From a virus, in IMG/VR virus record IMGVR_UViG_3300046689_000511, positions 1-29,933 of that record: a stretch of DNA of 29,933 nucleotides. One strand, written 5' to 3'. The notes beneath the pieces are model-generated. The model ran no database searches, was not told the origin of the DNA, and saw nothing but the letters and a program-made list of their open reading frames with translations. Position numbers and translations under genes: made by a program. Of the stretch, positions 22,484 through 29,328 are shown piece after piece (the first letter of the stretch is position 1; every line of letters begins with the position of its first letter).

Positions 22484-23299
22484 TTAATCTAGTCCATTTT
22501 CTTCAAGGAAGTCTTCTACATCCTCTGGGCTGATCATTAAGTCAGTCCTCACGGGAAGTTTCTCAGTGAACTTACCTGGCTCAATAGACAGGTTCTTAAC
22601 AAGAATGCTGTTAGGAATGTGTCCAAATTCATCAAGGGCCATCATCCTCTTACGTCCCCTCTTGAGAGGCCCAAACTTGATGTCCTCATAGTCCACATCT
22701 GTGAGGCGTTTCATGGTGCGCTGAAGCCTGTGTCCATCTGTGGGCATATCGAACATCTTCAAGTAAAAGATCTGGCTGATAGCTGAGATATAGCAATTCG
22801 AGGCAACCCAGGATCCACGGACTGCTTCAAAGCCCATACGCCGAGCTACCACATTCATGAGCGAAAGATCGAGAAATCCAACCTTGTCAAGATGGCAAGC
22901 GCGGCTAACCAGAATAACTTCTGGCTGAGGACAAATTCGGATCTGAAGAGATGCCAAACAGCCACCATAATTATGGCCCGTATTGAGATTGACAGAATAA
23001 CTTGCCACAAAGGGCCGAGAGGGGTACCGTTGTAGCTTAGCGATAGATTCATCAATCCATCCCGGAAAGTCTTCACGTAAATACCTCCGTAGAAACCGTG
23101 TCCATCGTGATTTGGTATAGCTTGCCATACCGAGAGTCATGTTCTCATCGTGGAGTAGGTCGTCAATCTCCACAGAGAGCATACCGTTGTAGCCGATGCA
23201 TACTCCCCACTTGAGGGGTTTAAGTTCTTTAGAGTATGCTAGTTCTTCGGTTACTCCTCGATAAGTAGCTAGAAGGTTTGGGAACTTTCTCTCAATCAA
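22484..23299 (-). CDS. ThyA-superfamily protein 2, divergent paralogue
   Basis: I chose TTG 23299 because GGAGA lies six bases upstream; a TTG at 23317 is the longer option without a ribosome site. The product has 271 residues. I recognise the thymidylate synthase fold from a run of matched landmarks: an IDESIAKLQRYPSRP stretch (the SRR strand, Arg95), GGCLASLQIRI with Cys114 at the catalytic position and Gln119 five residues on, VSRACHLDKVGFLDL with Arg133 and, eleven residues later, Asp144 at the place of E. coli Asn177, then RGSWVASNCYI. The His/Tyr pair that binds the nucleotide sugar in ThyA is not evident. About 80 extra residues follow at the C-terminus (GPLKRGRKRMM, ISPEDVEDFLEENG). 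It overlaps the MazG-like gene. It may be a second dCMP-modifying enzyme or a non-catalytic partner. Confidence 0.62.
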   Translation of the reverse strand: MIERKFPNLLATYRGVTEELAYSKELKPLKWGVCIGYNGMLSVEIDDLLHDENMTLGMASYTKSRWTRFLRRYLREDFPGWIDESIAKLQRYPSRPFVASYSVNLNTGHNYGGCLASLQIRICPQPEVILVSRACHLDKVGFLDLSLMNVVARRMGFEAVRGSWVASNCYISAISQIFYLKMFDMPTDGHRLQRTMKRLTDVDYEDIKFGPLKRGRKRMMALDEFGHIPNSILVKNLSIEPGKFTEKLPVRTDLMISPEDVEDFLEENGLD

Positions 23300-23714
23300 C
23301 TGGATTCTCCATTTCAAGGGTGGTTTGAATAGCCGGACGGAACAGTATGTCCCAAATCTGTGGACGTCTGAAATCTGGGCCTTTAGGATTCACTTCTCCA
23401 TATTTCTGACCTTCGTAAGCTTTTGAAGCTGTTTTGGTCATGTTGGAGTTATGGACTTCCTGGAATACTCGATCTATAGGTATTCCGTAAGAGATGGCAG
23501 TCCCAACCAATACATAGATTAGATCTGCAATCCCGTCGGCTATCTCCACTAGATCATCCTGTTCTAGTCCGCTGCTCAATTCGGACCATTCTTCCTCAAT
23601 CAGTTTTGCTCGTAAATCTTTCACATTGTCAGGAACATCTACGGTGGGATATTCTTTCACCAGATGTCCATACTTGTTGTGGAATTCCAGCACCATCTGT
23701 TCGGGAGTTTTCAT
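23292..23714 (-). CDS. MazG-like nucleotide pyrophosphohydrolase
   Basis: I chose ATG 23714, which overlaps the kinase stop as ATGA and has GAGG upstream; GTG 23720 is the longer option. The 140-residue product has the all-alpha NTP pyrophosphatase signature: RAKLIEEEWSEL (Glu41 and Glu45) and DLVEIADGIADLIYV (Glu57, Asp60 and Asp64), followed by a conserved helix VFQEVHNSNMTK. This arrangement matches phage MazG/phosphoribosyl-ATP-pyrophosphatase-like proteins. Such enzymes hydrolyse (d)NTPs to monophosphates, and in phages with modified DNA they can remove the unmodified dNTP or supply the dNMP to be modified. Placement directly between a dNMP kinase and a ThyA-like gene supports a role in pool remodelling; a role in ppGpp control, known for other phage MazG proteins, is an alternative. 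Confidence 0.82.
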   Translation of the reverse strand: MKTPEQMVLEFHNKYGHLVKEYPTVDVPDNVKDLRAKLIEEEWSELSSGLEQDDLVEIADGIADLIYVLVGTAISYGIPIDRVFQEVHNSNMTKTASKAYEGQKYGEVNPKGPDFRRPQIWDILFRPAIQTTLEMENPVD

Positions 23715-24211
23715 TTCCACCTCAGCAGGAATAGTAGTAGGTTATCGAAAGCCTCAGGCTCATTCCATTTATAGATATAGGTCCTAGCCGAGGTGAGGGC
23801 CTGGTCATTTACCAGGTTGTCGTACATGTTTCGGATTTGGGACATCTTCTCCTTAACTACTGGGGATTCGTCTAGTTTATAGATCAGAGTATCAGGAAGA
23901 CAAAAGATCACCACACTGCCTTTGAGCATGAGTTCTATCAGCTTATGCATGTACTCAGCTTTTGAGAAGGCTGATTTACCACGAAGAACTTTACCGTAGG
24001 CCATCTCTGAGAATAGAAATCTATCTACGGCTACCTTGTTATCTTCGCCATAGAGTCGAATGTATCGGTCAGTCTCATACTTCATTCGATCTACATCACC
24101 CTTGGCAGTGATTCTTGGTGATGGCTTAACTGAAGATACTGTCCCAGTAGACAGAAGCATATTACAGAGCGTTGATTTACCGGAACCATCAGGCCCCTCG
24201 ATGATCAGCAC
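23711..24211 (-). CDS. Thymidylate kinase-like dNMP kinase
   Basis: The 166-residue product starts at GTG 24211 with GGAGGAG just upstream. The P-loop is GPDGSGKST (residues 6-14), followed by a DR-type motif VAVDRFLFSE (Asp63, Arg64) where thymidylate kinases contact the monophosphate, and a lid-like region with Lys/Arg (KEKMSQIRNMYDNL). The protein is shorter than cellular Tmk (about 210 residues), as for several phage dNMP kinases that accept modified nucleotides. The gene lies between the SNF2 helicase and the MazG-like gene, overlapping both. It probably phosphorylates dTMP or a modified dNMP made by the ThyA-like proteins. Substrate range cannot be deduced from sequence. Confidence 0.8.
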   Translation of the reverse strand: MLIIEGPDGSGKSTLCNMLLSTGTVSSVKPSPRITAKGDVDRMKYETDRYIRLYGEDNKVAVDRFLFSEMAYGKVLRGKSAFSKAEYMHKLIELMLKGSVVIFCLPDTLIYKLDESPVVKEKMSQIRNMYDNLVNDQALTSARTYIYKWNEPEAFDNLLLFLLRWK

Positions 24212-25634
24212 GAATCTCCTCCATGAGTGACAGTATTTCCTCAGCTACTTCCTTATTCTCCATGAGAAGTCTATAAATCCTCTTGTCTATCGTTCCTCTA
24301 GATTGCAGGAAGTAATAGAAGCAGATTTTGGTTTGACCAATCCTGTGGATTCTATCCATGGCTTGTTGGAAGTTAATGAGTGAATAGTCGGTTGAGTAAA
24401 AGATTACATAATTTGCAGCTTGAAAGTTATTGGAACCGGATCCTGAAGCTGTTTGACATACCATCGCCCCACCTTCTTCAGAATTGAATCTATCCATGGC
24501 ATCTTTAGGAACTCTGCCTTTTACTCGATAGATATTGTTCCATCCCTGTTCGGAGAGAGCTTTCTTTATTTCTTCTATCTCCCATAAAAAACGAGCGAAG
24601 ATAACTACCCGGTTGGTACCATTCTCGGATAGCTCATCAAGGATGTTCCTCAATGCCATAATTTTAGCAGTGTGGATTGGTAAATCTTCCTTCTTCTCAT
24701 TCTTGATGAACCCACCGGCAATTTGTGAAAGTTTCATCATCTTAGTGAGTACAATTGAGGCTATAACATTCTGACCATCTACGTAGGCTACAAACTCCTC
24801 TTCCATTTGCTTATAAATGGACTTAGCATGAGGAGGCATTATTACTGGGTAGGGTATGGGGATTTTTTCGGGCAGGCCAGTCTTCTTAATTCGGATGGTG
24901 TATGGAGCTATGATTCGAGAAAGTTCTCTCAAGTTACGAGGTCTTACGAACTTGAAGTTACCGAACCCAGTCCATACACCATACCGTTGTTTAAACTCAG
25001 AGAATTCATCACATAACAAATCCCTCTTGATGAACCTAAATTGACTCCACAAGTCCATCACTTTCTTGTTCCCGGTTGGTGTACCAGTCAGGTCGATGGT
25101 GTATTCTGCAATCGGACCTAGGGCATGGATGGCCTTTGACCTACGAGCTGTAGGCCTCTTTATCTTGTGACCCTCATCGATCACAACACACTCCGGGGAC
25201 CATGCTACAATACTCTCAAGTATCTTCTTATCAATGAATTTCTTAAGTCTTATCTTCTTACCTGTTAATGATGCATTTCGCAACTGCCTTTCTGTAGGCT
25301 TCTTTTTCTTCCTACGTGGGCAAATGTAGTCATAGTTGACTATGACCACCTGGGCATCCCAGCAAACTCTCTCATCTTTGATATAGAGGGAGTAGTTCAC
25401 AAAGGGACAGTTATCTGAGAGTTGTTGCTCCCAGACACCAATAGCTTCTAGAGGAGCTACCACCAAGGCTCTAGATAGTTTGCCATGCCAGATCATATTG
25501 GCAATGAAGTCCACAGCTATTTTTGTCTTTCCTACGCCCATGTCACCGGCAACTAGAACATTCTTGACTCGACGAATTTTCTTCATCGCGGCAAGCTGTT
25601 CCGGTCTAGGCTGTTGGACGTAGTGATAGGACAA
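24189..25634 (-). CDS. SNF2-family DNA helicase/translocase
   Basis: The 481-residue product starts at a TTG and has the seven helicase motifs of superfamily 2: GDMGVGKT (residues 30-37, Walker A), VVAPLEAIGVWEQQL (Ia), VIDEGHKIK at 151-159 (a DEGH variant of DEAH), LTGTPTGNKKVMDLW (III), then a second RecA-like lobe with NRVVIFARF (IV), CQTASGSGSNNFQAANYVIF (V) and QAMDRIHRIGQ around residue 430 (VI). The IHRIGQ box is diagnostic of SNF2 proteins. Phage SNF2-like proteins of this size are common in early operons and are thought to remodel DNA-bound proteins or assist replication. The start is weakly preceded by GAGGG and follows the small CxxCxxC gene by three bases. Confidence 0.9.
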   Translation of the reverse strand: MSYHYVQQPRPEQLAAMKKIRRVKNVLVAGDMGVGKTKIAVDFIANMIWHGKLSRALVVAPLEAIGVWEQQLSDNCPFVNYSLYIKDERVCWDAQVVIVNYDYICPRRKKKKPTERQLRNASLTGKKIRLKKFIDKKILESIVAWSPECVVIDEGHKIKRPTARRSKAIHALGPIAEYTIDLTGTPTGNKKVMDLWSQFRFIKRDLLCDEFSEFKQRYGVWTGFGNFKFVRPRNLRELSRIIAPYTIRIKKTGLPEKIPIPYPVIMPPHAKSIYKQMEEEFVAYVDGQNVIASIVLTKMMKLSQIAGGFIKNEKKEDLPIHTAKIMALRNILDELSENGTNRVVIFARFLWEIEEIKKALSEQGWNNIYRVKGRVPKDAMDRFNSEEGGAMVCQTASGSGSNNFQAANYVIFYSTDYSLINFQQAMDRIHRIGQTKICFYYFLQSRGTIDKRIYRLLMENKEVAEEILSLMEEIRADHRGA

Positions 25635-25637
25635 GGC

Positions 25638-25997
25638 TTAGAGACCCTCTGAGCTTTCTAGACTTACCATCCGTTCAAGCTCACTGACGGTATTCTCGCT
25701 GAGTTGAATCTTGTATCCAACGAGAAAGCCCATACGGACCAGCATCAGAAGATCTTCCATAACACTGGGATCAGCAATGGAAGCTATCAGAGTTTGGTTG
25801 TCTTGAATCACTGTGAACATCAGCTTATCAATGACAGTAGGGTTGTTGGCTTCTCTTCCGCGTCTGTCAATCTCATGGCAGAAATGGCAAGTATCACACT
25901 CACCTTCTTGATTATTGCCATGTTTATGGTTGAGTTCAGAACTCATTTGCAGTTCTGAAATGGCCTGATCGAATTGCATCTCAGTAGGAACTTCCAT
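25638..25997 (-). CDS. Small CxxCxxC protein of unknown function
   Basis: AAAGGAGATAAC precedes ATG 25997, a good ribosome site. The 119-residue product has helices at the N-terminus (FDQAISELQMSSEL), then HKHGNNQEGECDTCHFCHEI, in which three cysteines spaced CxxCxxC and nearby histidines form a likely metal site. The C-terminal half is helical (KLMFTVIQDNQTLIASIADP, DLLMLVRMGFLVGYKIQLSE). It lies between DNA ligase and the SNF2 helicase in the early operon. I do not recognise the family; an adaptor or regulator of the helicase or ligase is possible, but nothing in the sequence proves it. Confidence 0.6.
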   Translation of the reverse strand: MEVPTEMQFDQAISELQMSSELNHKHGNNQEGECDTCHFCHEIDRRGREANNPTVIDKLMFTVIQDNQTLIASIADPSVMEDLLMLVRMGFLVGYKIQLSENTVSELERMVSLESSEGL

Positions 25998-26008
25998 GTT
26001 ATCTCCTT

Positions 26009-26935
26009 TTACATGTCAATTGAACTACGAAATCCGAGAAGGATCGGAGTTCTTGGTTTATCCTTTACTCCGATTGGTTGGAACTTATACTTGATCGTCT
26101 GTCCAATATATCCCGACGGTTCGGAGCAAAAGTTAATCCACATATTTCTCCGCTGCTCCTTAGTGATGCCAAGCATAGTACCAACATCAAACTCAACGCC
26201 AGTAGTAAGATCTCGAACGTAAAAACCACCGAGATGACCATTAGGTACCTTACCTTCCTTGTGAGAACTGCGCTTACTTCGACCAACTTCATTTATGGTA
26301 GCCTCATTTGTGTTGGTTTCCTGCTCGTAACATCCAAGAATCTCGGCCTCTGAATCTTCAAATCTCTTAATCTTGATAAGATAGCCTTCATTGAAAGTAG
26401 ACCTGCCTTGCTTGTATGGCCCATCCGGGTCACGGATCATAATTCCTTCCCAACCTTTGGTAAGCATCTCCGACTCAAAGTCCAGTAGCTCTTTCAAGGA
26501 CTCCACATACTGATGAGGCACTACAGTAATTGAGGGATTGCCGATGAGCTTTATCCGTTCTTTTACACCGGACAGACGGAACATGAATCCGGCATTGCTC
26601 TCAGTCCTATCAAACACATGGTAGTGAACATCGGGTGAACCGCCATGAGACATCACAGCGCTCTGGGTGTCATGGAAGACTGTGGGAGAAGTTGGGTCAC
26701 CGACGGTTATTTCTCCGTCGAGTCCGTTGAGGTGTCCGAGTCCAAGGACTTCCTGCACATGATGATTAGGAATTAACTTGTTCTTCCTGCTCAGCGCAGT
26801 CGCGTCATATATATGACAGCGTATGCCGTCGATCTTGGGGGAAGCAAGAACTGGGAATCGGATCTGTTTCATCTGCTGTTCTTGTACTGTCTGGTCAGGA
26901 TCGAACTTAGCAGATAGCATAACTTTTTGTATCAT
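26009..26935 (-). CDS. ATP-dependent DNA ligase
   Basis: The product has 308 residues, close to small phage ligases of T7 type. The adenylation domain has motif I SPKIDG with nucleophile Lys34, motif III around GLDGEITVG (Asp73, Glu75), motif IV WEGIMIRDPDG (Glu163) and motif V YLIKIK (Lys188, Lys190). An OB-like C-terminal domain with GGFYVRDLTTGVEFDVG and IGQTIKYKFQPIG follows. It seals nicks in replication and recombination intermediates. It is the first gene of the long leftward early operon. Its ATG coincides with the predicted transcription start, so the message is probably leaderless and has no Shine-Dalgarno. Family assignment is firm. Confidence 0.93.
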   Translation of the reverse strand: MIQKVMLSAKFDPDQTVQEQQMKQIRFPVLASPKIDGIRCHIYDATALSRKNKLIPNHHVQEVLGLGHLNGLDGEITVGDPTSPTVFHDTQSAVMSHGGSPDVHYHVFDRTESNAGFMFRLSGVKERIKLIGNPSITVVPHQYVESLKELLDFESEMLTKGWEGIMIRDPDGPYKQGRSTFNEGYLIKIKRFEDSEAEILGCYEQETNTNEATINEVGRSKRSSHKEGKVPNGHLGGFYVRDLTTGVEFDVGTMLGITKEQRRNMWINFCSEPSGYIGQTIKYKFQPIGVKDKPRTPILLGFRSSIDM

Positions 26936-26941
26936 GCATAA

Positions 26942-26970
26942 AGTATATCATGTGGTGTTTTCATTGTCAA
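26942..26970 (-). promoter_or_regulatory. Early leftward promoter, leaderless
   Basis: On the - strand TTGACA (26970-26965), extended as CCCTTGACAA, is followed after 17 bases by TATACT (26947-26942), with TG one base before the -10 (extended -10). The standard +1 position falls on 26935, the A of the ligase ATG. It is divergent from the primase promoter, with about 70 bases between the -35 boxes. Confidence 0.8.
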
Positions 26971-27042
26971 GGGTAAGTTTACTGTGAAAGTTATAAGTTG
27001 TTCATTATAAAAGGCTTATTTCTTCCGAGACTATTACGGCCC

Positions 27043-27071
27043 TTGACAAAAGTTTCGCCCCATGTTATGAT
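27043..27071 (+). promoter_or_regulatory. Rightward promoter for primase-helicase, short leader
   Basis: TTGACA (27043-27048), extended as CCCTTGACAA, and TATGAT (27066-27071) are 17 bases apart, with TG before the -10. Transcription should start near 27078, leaving about six bases before ATG 27084, with no Shine-Dalgarno sequence. The 148-base space between the divergent genes contains two TTATAA boxes (around 26990-27010) but no gene. Confidence 0.8.
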
Positions 27072-27083
27072 GAATTATTAAAC

Positions 27084-27620
27084 ATGAAGGACATCACCAC
27101 GCAAGAATTCCTATCGAGAGTTTGGCCCAATCCTCTACTTCGAAATGAAACTCTAGAACTTAGAGCCATAAGACGAGAGGACAAGACCATCAAGCGTCGG
27201 TTTGTCAAATCCATCCAGGACTTTATGAGAGAAGCAGAAGCTTTCGGTCCTGGATGGGAGATCTACTTTGGAGTCAGCACTCGCCATTATGATAAAGGCA
27301 AGAAGGCTGATTGCTATCGCACCAAGACGGTGTGGGTGGACTTTGATAAAACGAAGGAACTACCACAGTTTGGAAAGGTATGTCCAGACATCATTGTGAA
27401 GTCTGGTGGAGGATTTCATTGCTACTGGTTACTCGAATCACCGATATTTATTCAAAATGGTCGGTGGAGAGAAATCGAGGCAGTGAATAGGGCACTAGCG
27501 GGTAAGTTCAAGGGCGATCTAATGTCTATAGATGCCTCTAGGATTCTGCGGGTTCCCGGTTTCAATAACCATAAGTACAACCCGCCTCGGAGAATCCAAG
27601 CCAGTGTCTTATCGGATTGA
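27084..27620 (+). CDS. Archaeo-eukaryotic-type DNA primase domain (RepB-like)
   Basis: The product has 178 residues. The catalytic pattern of the archaeo-eukaryotic primase superfamily is present: VWVDFD with Asp86 and Asp88, then VKSGGGFHCYW with His112, then SIDASRILRVPGFNNHKY with Asp150 and Arg153. This is the RepB/primase-polymerase form found in plasmids and phages. In many relatives this domain is fused to a PriCT helical domain and a RepA-like helicase; here the following gene supplies those parts in the +1 frame, starting inside the last codons. The ATG is preceded by a strong promoter and a leader of only about six bases. It probably makes the primers for the family-A polymerase. 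Confidence 0.85.
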   Translation: MKDITTQEFLSRVWPNPLLRNETLELRAIRREDKTIKRRFVKSIQDFMREAEAFGPGWEIYFGVSTRHYDKGKKADCYRTKTVWVDFDKTKELPQFGKVCPDIIVKSGGGFHCYWLLESPIFIQNGRWREIEAVNRALAGKFKGDLMSIDASRILRVPGFNNHKYNPPRRIQASVLSD

Positions 27621-29031
27621 GCAGTTCAGGCAACTCGGCCTGTACCAAGAAGCCTCTGAGTCTGAGGAATGTTCATTTGAAGGCGGTAGAGTAGTACAAG
27701 TTCCTCCAAGAATTGCTACCCTACTAGAGATTGTAGGTGGCAATTCTTTAGGAGGAGATAAGAGTAAGCAAGATTCTTCCGTTATCACAATGATGCTTCA
27801 AGGCGGAATGAGTCCAGCTGATACCTACGCTACCTTCAAAACTTCAGCAAAGGGACAGGATGCCATAAGCAGGAAGAACGGGCATTCTGAAGACTATATG
27901 AGAAGGACCATTGAGCGAGCTCTGGCCTTCGTTAACTCTAACCCTACCAAGATCAATATTGACTTCTCCAACTCTAAATCCAAACCCACAGGTACAGGAC
28001 TCATCGTCTCGATGGGACATGAAGTTGAGACTGAGAGAGTACACTGGGTTTGGCCAGGTTACATCCCAGCAGGTAAGCTAACTCTAGTAGCTGGAGATCC
28101 TGGTATGGGGAAGTCCACACTTGTGGGAGATCTGATTGCGCGTATAAGCAAAGGAACTCATCTTCCCTCAGGACAGCGCAGTATCACGGGGACGAGTCTA
28201 ATTGCCTCGGCAGAAGATTCTCCTGAAGATACTATCATTCCCAGACTAATCGCTTGTGGAGCTAATCTAAAGCGTGTAGGAATAATTCGTGAGGTTAGGG
28301 ATGCCAAGTCTGCAGATGAGGAGTCTCGATACCTTTGCTTCCCAAGAGATCTAACTCTCTTGAGAGACACTCTAGTTTCTACGGGTGCTAGGATTCTTGT
28401 AATCGACCCACTCAACGCCTTTGTGGAGAAGGGTGTTGATACTTACAAGGATCAGGACATCAGGAGAATTCTACATCCACTAGAAACTATAGCTCAGGAA
28501 ACTGGAACAGCTATCATTATTGTTGCTCACCTCAACAAGAAAGAAGATGCTTCCACACTCTATCGTGTTGGTGGGACAATCGGATTCGTGGGTGCGGCAA
28601 GGTCGGTACTTGCAGTGAGTAAGCTGCCTGACGATACCAATGTACTATTCTGGTTGAAGGGTAACCTTGCTAGACGTCCACCATCTATGGCATATGAGAT
28701 AAAGCAGGTTAGAAAGATTAAGACAGCCACAAACACTTGGAAGGGTGAGAATGTCATTCACTCAAGTAGCATTAGATGGCTAGGAGAAGTAGATTTTAAT
28801 CCACTATCTAAAAATCAAGCGCCAACTCCAGAAGCTCGCGTAATGGAAGAGGCAACTGAATTTCTTCGACAGGTTCTCCAACAAAGTCAAGAAGTCGATA
28901 CAGAAGCTCTATACGCCGAGGCAAGGGCTGCTGGAATAGCCAAATCCCATCTCAATCGGGTTAAATCTAGCTTGGGGATCGTCCAAACCCGTCGTAATGG
29001 AGCATGGTTCTGGAGTTGGCCAACCGAATAA
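27604..29031 (+). CDS. RepA-like replicative helicase with PriCT-like N-terminus
   Basis: I chose GTG 27604 (475 residues) because GGAG lies 11 bases upstream and the following residues YRIEQFRQLG match the usual sequence after the primase domain; an upstream ATG at 27532 would only add out-of-frame primase sequence. The N-terminal region (DSSVITMMLQGGMSPADTYA, EDYMRRTIERA) resembles PriCT. The RecA-like core has GDPGMGKS (residues 164-171), an EDS segment ASAEDSPEDT, RILVIDP with Asp268 and IIIVAHLNKK. The C-terminus (VDTEALYAEARAAGIAKSHL, then a GAWFWSWP ending) is a winged-helix typical of RepA/AAA_25 helicases. It is expected to unwind the fork as a hexamer. The primase gene overlaps by 17 bases. 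Confidence 0.85.
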   Translation: MSYRIEQFRQLGLYQEASESEECSFEGGRVVQVPPRIATLLEIVGGNSLGGDKSKQDSSVITMMLQGGMSPADTYATFKTSAKGQDAISRKNGHSEDYMRRTIERALAFVNSNPTKINIDFSNSKSKPTGTGLIVSMGHEVETERVHWVWPGYIPAGKLTLVAGDPGMGKSTLVGDLIARISKGTHLPSGQRSITGTSLIASAEDSPEDTIIPRLIACGANLKRVGIIREVRDAKSADEESRYLCFPRDLTLLRDTLVSTGARILVIDPLNAFVEKGVDTYKDQDIRRILHPLETIAQETGTAIIIVAHLNKKEDASTLYRVGGTIGFVGAARSVLAVSKLPDDTNVLFWLKGNLARRPPSMAYEIKQVRKIKTATNTWKGENVIHSSSIRWLGEVDFNPLSKNQAPTPEARVMEEATEFLRQVLQQSQEVDTEALYAEARAAGIAKSHLNRVKSSLGIVQTRRNGAWFWSWPTE

Positions 29032-29055
29032 TTAACATGTCAACCGGGCAAAAAC

Positions 29056-29083
29056 AGGTCCGTTAAGGGCCCTAATTGGACCT
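29056..29083 (-). terminator. Intrinsic terminator for the leftward regulator gene
   Basis: AGGTCC (29056-29061) pairs with GGACCT (29078-29083) around an internal AGGGCCCT palindrome (29066-29073). Read leftward the hairpin is followed by GTTTTTG, a short U-run. Outer arms CGGGC (29045) and GCCCG (29089) extend the dyad. The structure includes the stop codon of the sigma region 4-like gene and lies 24 bases after the helicase stop, so it can stop both convergent units. Confidence 0.6.
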
Positions 29084-29282
29084 AAGCGGCCCGTCTTTGC
29101 CTCTGGCTAGGGTTTCCCATGTTAAGGGTTTTCGTAATTCTATTGATGGCCCTTTGGTGAATTTGATGCACTCGCTGACGGCTGATCTTCAGATCATCAG
29201 CGATCTTCTGGAACGTCTTTCCTTCTTGACGTAGATCCAGAATCCTCTGGTAGCGAATGATACTTGTAACGTTTCTCCTCAT
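29082..29282 (-). CDS. Sigma region 4-like helix-turn-helix regulator
   Basis: I chose ATG 29282 (66 residues); a longer TTG form would start inside the -35 box of its own promoter. The product contains RILDLRQEGKTFQKIADDLK followed by ISRQRVHQIHQRAINRI, which matches the helix-turn-helix of sigma-70 region 4 (pattern SRxRVxQI). It lacks all other sigma regions, so it is a stand-alone DNA-binding module that could bind -35 elements. It ends in a basic tail (NPSQRQRRAA). The predicted transcription start is one base from the ATG. It may activate or repress the TTGACA promoters of this phage, which is inference. Confidence 0.72.
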   Translation of the reverse strand: MRRNVTSIIRYQRILDLRQEGKTFQKIADDLKISRQRVHQIHQRAINRITKTLNMGNPSQRQRRAA

Positions 29283-29289
29283 ATTAATT

Positions 29290-29318
29290 ATACTACATGA
29301 GTCTAATCTTTTTGTCAA
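29290..29318 (-). promoter_or_regulatory. Leaderless promoter of the regulator gene
   Basis: On the - strand TTGACA (29318-29313) is followed after 17 bases by TAGTAT (29295-29290). Position +1 falls at 29283, one base before ATG 29282. The upstream extension is CACTTGACAA, a near match to the CCCTTGACAA of the other promoters. Confidence 0.6.
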
Positions 29319-29328
29319 GTGTGCGGGC

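Noticed and set aside
27532-27603. ATG 27532 as start of the helicase gene
   Set aside because: The added 24 residues overlap the conserved primase motif DASRILRVPG in another frame and have no ribosome site; GTG 27604 fits better.
29283-29318. N-terminal extension of the sigma region 4-like protein from a TTG at 29318
   Set aside because: That TTG is part of the TTGACA -35 box and would lie upstream of the predicted transcription start.
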